A DNA stretch of 64,000 nt, taken from Prorocentrum cordatum (Eukaryota; Sar; Dinophyceae; Prorocentrales; Prorocentraceae). The notes under the pieces are model-generated. The model searched no databases, was not told the DNA's origin, and saw nothing but the letters and a program-made list of their open reading frames with translations. How positions within the stretch are numbered: the first letter of the stretch is position 1; each line of letters starts with the position of its first letter. Below, one piece after another: positions 61,143 through 64,000 of this stretch. The stretch is taken from the NCBI GenBank assembly GCA_963575745.1, contig CAUYUJ010017900.1:156925-220924 (forward strand), given 5' to 3'. The position numbers and the translations under genes are program-made.

Positions 61143-61534
61143 ACGAGAGCGTCCAGCTGCCGCTCGTCGAAGATTGGGGGAGGGGGGCAGGCCTCCGGAC
61201 GTCGTGCCTTTTTGCCGTGGCCCCCAGGGGTTGGGGCCCCTGCCCCGGGGCCAGCTTCTTCCTCCCGGGCCGTTCTCGCTGGCGGTTCCCCCTCCACAGT
61301 CCGCAGATTGCGCACATCTCGTGCCGTGGCCTTCCACGACGAGAGCGTCCAGCTGCCGCTCGTCGAAGATTGGGGGAGGGGGGCAGGCCTCCGGACGTCG
61401 TGCCTTTTTGCCGTGGCCCCCAGGGGTTGGGGCCCCTGCCCCGGGGCCAGCTTCTTCCTCCCGGGCCGTTCTCGCTGGCGGTTCCCCCTCCACAGTCCGC
61501 AGATTGCGCACATCTCGTGCCGTGGCCTTCCACG
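61143..61534 (+). repeat. 196-bp perfect tandem duplication
   Basis: 61143-61338 and 61339-61534 look identical, starting ACGAGAGCGTCCAGCTGCCG and ending CGTGGCCTTCCACG. It lies just upstream of the retrogene. The intervening 61535-61705 is unremarkable. Confidence 0.92.
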
Positions 61535-61705
61535 ACGAGGGAGGGTGGGGGAGGTGGGGGTCGCTCCTCGATCCTCGGGGCGCTCATCGGTCCTCGAGCG
61601 GTCCCGCCGGCGAGCCTCGAGATTTGGAGGGCCCACTTCAGAGCAGGCGCTGCTTGGAGAACGGATAGCGGCTGGCAGTCAAACGAAACAAGGCATTCAC
61701 ATAAT

Positions 61706-61742
61706 TCCGGACCCATTTTGGCTCAAGCCATTTCAGATCGAG
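61706..61742 (+). other. Two tandem spliced-leader relics, 5' of the vWFD-type gene
   Basis: 61706-61727 matches the 22-nt DinoSL at 20 positions, with CCATTTTGGCTCAAG (61713-61727) intact. Directly after it, CCATTTCAGATCGAG (61728-61742) matches the same 15-nt core at 11 of 15 positions. The order fresh-then-decayed is what repeated rounds of trans-splicing and retroposition leave. Confidence 0.85.
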
Positions 61743-61825
61743 GATTGTTTTGGCAGTACACTCGTTACACAAACTTGGTTCCAAGTACACGCACGGGATA
61801 TTGCTCCCTCCATTCGTTCTGTGGC

Positions 61826-63763
61826 ATGGCAGCCTTCAGGGCGCCATGGACCGTGTTTGCGGCGGCGGTCTTTGCCCCCCGCATGCCCACAGCGGTCTCT
61901 CTCAAGGTGGAGTCCAGCGCCAACACGACGAACACATGGGTGCAGTTGTTAGACAATTTCGAATATTACGGGGAGCGGATGCCCTCATATGCTACACCAA
62001 TGAACTACGGTTCTTTCACACAGTTAAAAGCTGTGTACCAAAGTGGAAGTGGCATCTATTGTGATACGAGGAGGTCGGGTGGCACCGTCTGGCAACAGTG
62101 TTGTTGTGGGTACAATTCTTTCGAGGCCATGAAGAATGGAGGGTACATCGTGTCACAACCCAATTGGCATACGTTGCCTTCCAATTGCTACGCGTCTGGA
62201 TCGACCGAAATCATCTGCAATGTCAACTTCGACATAGCAAGCGGCGATACTATTCTCGCCACGTGGTACGAGCCTTCCCGCTCATCATCGCTCGGTGACA
62301 ATGGCGGCAGCATCCAGGTGGATTTGTACGGCTATGGGACGGCAGCGGATCCTACCGTTTGTTTCGGGGCGCGTGGCAATTCGTACGGTTCTTTCTACAT
62401 CAGCACGGCCGTTTCAGTCTCTAACGTGTTGATGACATATTCCAGCGGTAATGTCTATAATTCGGGAGGGCAAGAGGTCACGAAGTGGGGGAATTCAGTT
62501 TGGTTCGGTGTGTTCATGACCGACTCGAACAACAACGTAGTGTTTCCCGACTACAACAACAACGGGAACACCGTGACGAACACGCATGGTGGTGGATGGT
62601 ACACAATTGCCGGTGCCAGCTCCCAATCAGATCCCCAATTCACGTGGCAAACGACTACGGCTAAGACGTTGTCGGCCGGAGAGTACCGATTGTGGTACGG
62701 TGAGGATCTATATGACTACACAGAGAGTGACAACGGCGGGACCATGTGCGCTAAAGTTCAGATTAACGGTGGTGCGACGCCCAGCCCGACGCCCTACCCG
62801 ACGCCCTACCCGACACCTTATCCGACGGCCTACCCGACGCCCTACCCGACGCCTTACCCTACGGCCTACCCGACGCCCTACCCGACGCCTTACCCGACGG
62901 CCTTCCCGACGCCTTTACCGACGGCCTTCCCGACGCCCTACCCGACGGCCTTCCCGACGCCCTACCCGACGCCCTACCCGACGCCCTACCCGACGGCCTT
63001 CCCGACGGGCTTCCCGACGCCTTTCCCGACGGCCTTCCCGACGCCCTACCCGACGGCCTTCCCGACGCCCTACCCGACTGCCTTCCCGACGCCCTTCCCG
63101 ACGCCCTACCCGACGGCCTTCCCGACGCCTTTCCCGACGCCCAGCCCGACGCCCAGCCCGACGTATCCTCCAGGTTGGCCGACGCCACATCCGACGTTCC
63201 CTCCTGCAGCTCCAGCTGCGGCCGGAGCTGGCGGAAGCGTGGCTGCCACTGGCGACCCTCACCTTCAAAACGTTCATGGCGAGCGGTTCGATTTGATGAA
63301 GCAGGGCAAGCATGTTCTGATAAACATCCCTCGTGGAATGAGCGCTGAAGACTCATTGCTTCATGTGCAAGTCGATGCCCGCCGGCTTGGTGGGAGGTGC
63401 GCGGACATGTATTTCCAAGAAGTGAATGTTACAGGGTCTTGGGCAGAAGCCAAGCAAGTTGGAGGGTATCACCACAGCGTATCGCAAAATGCGGTCGAGG
63501 CTCCGCAATGGGTTGCGTTCGGTTCGGTCCAGTTGAAAGTCGGGCATGGACGTACGGATAGTGGCGTCCGGTATCTGAATGTGTACGTGAAGCGTTTAGG
63601 GCTAGCAGGGTTTGCTGTCGGAGGCCTGCTGGGAGAAGATGACCACAAAGACATAATGACTCCCCCAGCGGCCTGCAGTAAGCATACGTCTCTATCCGCG
63701 GGTGGCGCGATTGGCCAGGCACCTTCCTCCGTGTCGTCGGTTGCATTGGCAACCTTCGAGTGA
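61826..63763 (+). CDS. Secreted Pro-Thr-linker protein with C-terminal vWFD-like GDPHL domain
   Basis: 645 aa, intronless, ATG 61826 to TGA 63761-63763. The frame is open far upstream, but this ATG follows the spliced-leader relics by 84 bp and begins a signal-peptide-like stretch ([16 protein letters not shown]). Residues about 28-315 form a Cys- and aromatic-rich domain ([38 protein letters not shown]) that I cannot name. Residues about 318-450 are (P-T-P-Y/F/S)n, encoded by 12-bp repeats. From 475 comes [20 protein letters not shown], then [15 protein letters not shown] and GGLLGEDDH, a vWFD-like domain frequent in dinoflagellate secreted proteins. A cell-surface or secreted matrix role is inferred. 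No stop or frameshift is visible, so it may be functional despite its retrocopy origin. Confidence 0.85.
   Translation: MAAFRAPWTVFAAAVFAPRMPTAVSLKVESSANTTNTWVQLLDNFEYYGERMPSYATPMNYGSFTQLKAVYQSGSGIYCDTRRSGGTVWQQCCCGYNSFEAMKNGGYIVSQPNWHTLPSNCYASGSTEIICNVNFDIASGDTILATWYEPSRSSSLGDNGGSIQVDLYGYGTAADPTVCFGARGNSYGSFYISTAVSVSNVLMTYSSGNVYNSGGQEVTKWGNSVWFGVFMTDSNNNVVFPDYNNNGNTVTNTHGGGWYTIAGASSQSDPQFTWQTTTAKTLSAGEYRLWYGEDLYDYTESDNGGTMCAKVQINGGATPSPTPYPTPYPTPYPTAYPTPYPTPYPTAYPTPYPTPYPTAFPTPLPTAFPTPYPTAFPTPYPTPYPTPYPTAFPTGFPTPFPTAFPTPYPTAFPTPYPTAFPTPFPTPYPTAFPTPFPTPSPTPSPTYPPGWPTPHPTFPPAAPAAAGAGGSVAATGDPHLQNVHGERFDLMKQGKHVLINIPRGMSAEDSLLHVQVDARRLGGRCADMYFQEVNVTGSWAEAKQVGGYHHSVSQNAVEAPQWVAFGSVQLKVGHGRTDSGVRYLNVYVKRLGLAGFAVGGLLGEDDHKDIMTPPAACSKHTSLSAGGAIGQAPSSVSSVALATFE
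62772..63195 (+). repeat. 12-bp CCGACGCCCTAC repeat coding the Pro-Thr linker
   Basis: About 32 units of CCGACG(C/G)C(C/T)T(A/T)C in frame with the gene, giving P-T-P-Y, P-T-A-Y and P-T-A-F units. Higher-order 24- and 36-bp patterns are visible, as expected from unequal exchange. Confidence 0.92.
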
Positions 63764-64000
63764 TCTTGCGAGGCGCCTTGGAAGGTGCGTGCAGTCTGCA
63801 GTCAAGATGCTCAAATGAACAGCGTCGGAAGGGCTCGCTGTTCCTCATTCCATGCCTGTCCTTTCACTCGGCGCATGCGCCGTTGCTTGCGTCAACTGGG
63901 TGTAGGCACTCCAGGCAGTTGCTCCACTGGTGATCCGTGCGAGCAACTTGCTTATTCTGAGAAGCTGGACCTGCGGTCGGGAACTTGTGGCAGGAATGGC
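63764..64000. other. 3' flank of the vWFD-type gene
   Basis: No A-run, CTC tract or other retroposition mark is visible in the 237 bp before the window ends, and no further gene. Confidence 0.6.

Noticed and set aside
60965-61825. Extending the vWFD-type gene to a 932-aa protein with an upstream start
   Set aside because: The extra 287 codons run across a 196-bp tandem duplication and the spliced-leader relics, which belong to the untranslated leader. ATG 61826 opens a signal-peptide-like segment.
62586-63313. Arg/Pro-rich plus-strand frame and Gly/Arg/Ser minus-strand frames opposite the linker
   Set aside because: Shadows of the in-frame 12-bp repeat of the real gene.
1-64000. tRNA, rRNA and 5S/spliced-leader RNA genes
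   Set aside because: Reading both strands I saw no tRNA T-loop/anticodon pattern, no rRNA core motifs and no full SL RNA gene (a leader followed by a GT donor). A covariance-model scan would be decisive.

Overview
The window looks like nuclear DNA of a core dinoflagellate. Four things suggest this: two relics of the conserved dinoflagellate spliced leader (DinoSL), a secreted protein ending in the GDPHL/vWFD-like domain common in dinoflagellates, non-LTR retrotransposons with an RRM-type ORF1, and very low gene density in GC-rich DNA full of GGA/CTC repeats and palindromic elements. No species is claimed. Positions 223-322 are a run of exactly 100 N, so the first 222 bases may not be truly adjacent to the rest.

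Only one ordinary cellular gene is well supported: an intronless gene at 61826-63763 for a secreted protein with a Pro-Thr linker and a vWFD-like C-terminus. Its upstream region carries a 20-of-22 match to DinoSL (61706-61727) and then a more decayed second match (61728-61742). That is what a gene leaves when its trans-spliced mRNA is reverse-transcribed and reinserted, probably twice.

Two long non-LTR retrotransposons are present. LINE-A (about 10318-15300) begins at a near-perfect DinoSL relic. It carries an RRM-like ORF1, an APE-type endonuclease and a reverse transcriptase with a C-terminal zinc knuckle, but is broken by one frameshift and one in-frame TAG. LINE-B (about 50250-56330) carries a coiled-coil ORF1 and an endonuclease-reverse transcriptase ORF2. 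A 505-bp tandem duplication inside the RT throws ORF2 out of frame, and a 54-bp-period repeat interrupts its endonuclease. Both elements sit between (CTC/GAG)n tracts. A weaker RT tail remnant lies at 2257-2667.

Most of the rest is a dense layer of short terminal-inverted-repeat elements, at least a dozen families and often nested: AGTCGGGC-ended, TAATG-ended, TACAGTCGGGG-ended, TCAGGAGGGG-ended, CTATCGGGC-ended, GCAGTGGCGAAG-ended, ACCAAACCACCCC-ended and others. Empty and filled sites are both visible in the window for two families. Several elements carry tandem or microsatellite cores.

Layout: 1-10240 repeats and nested elements; 10240-15300 LINE-A; 15300-21000 elements and CTC tracts; 21500-22860 trinucleotide and 32-bp arrays; 23930-24720 an AT-rich island; 25100-38600 elements nested in GGA/CTC tracts; 38770-40640 low-repeat DNA with no convincing gene; 41984-44141 a CATG/TATG array inside an element; 45490-48300 pentamer elements and a 42-bp array; 49461-56330 a satellite-bearing element and LINE-B; 58839-60976 an element loaded with minisatellites; 61143-63763 the retrogene locus.
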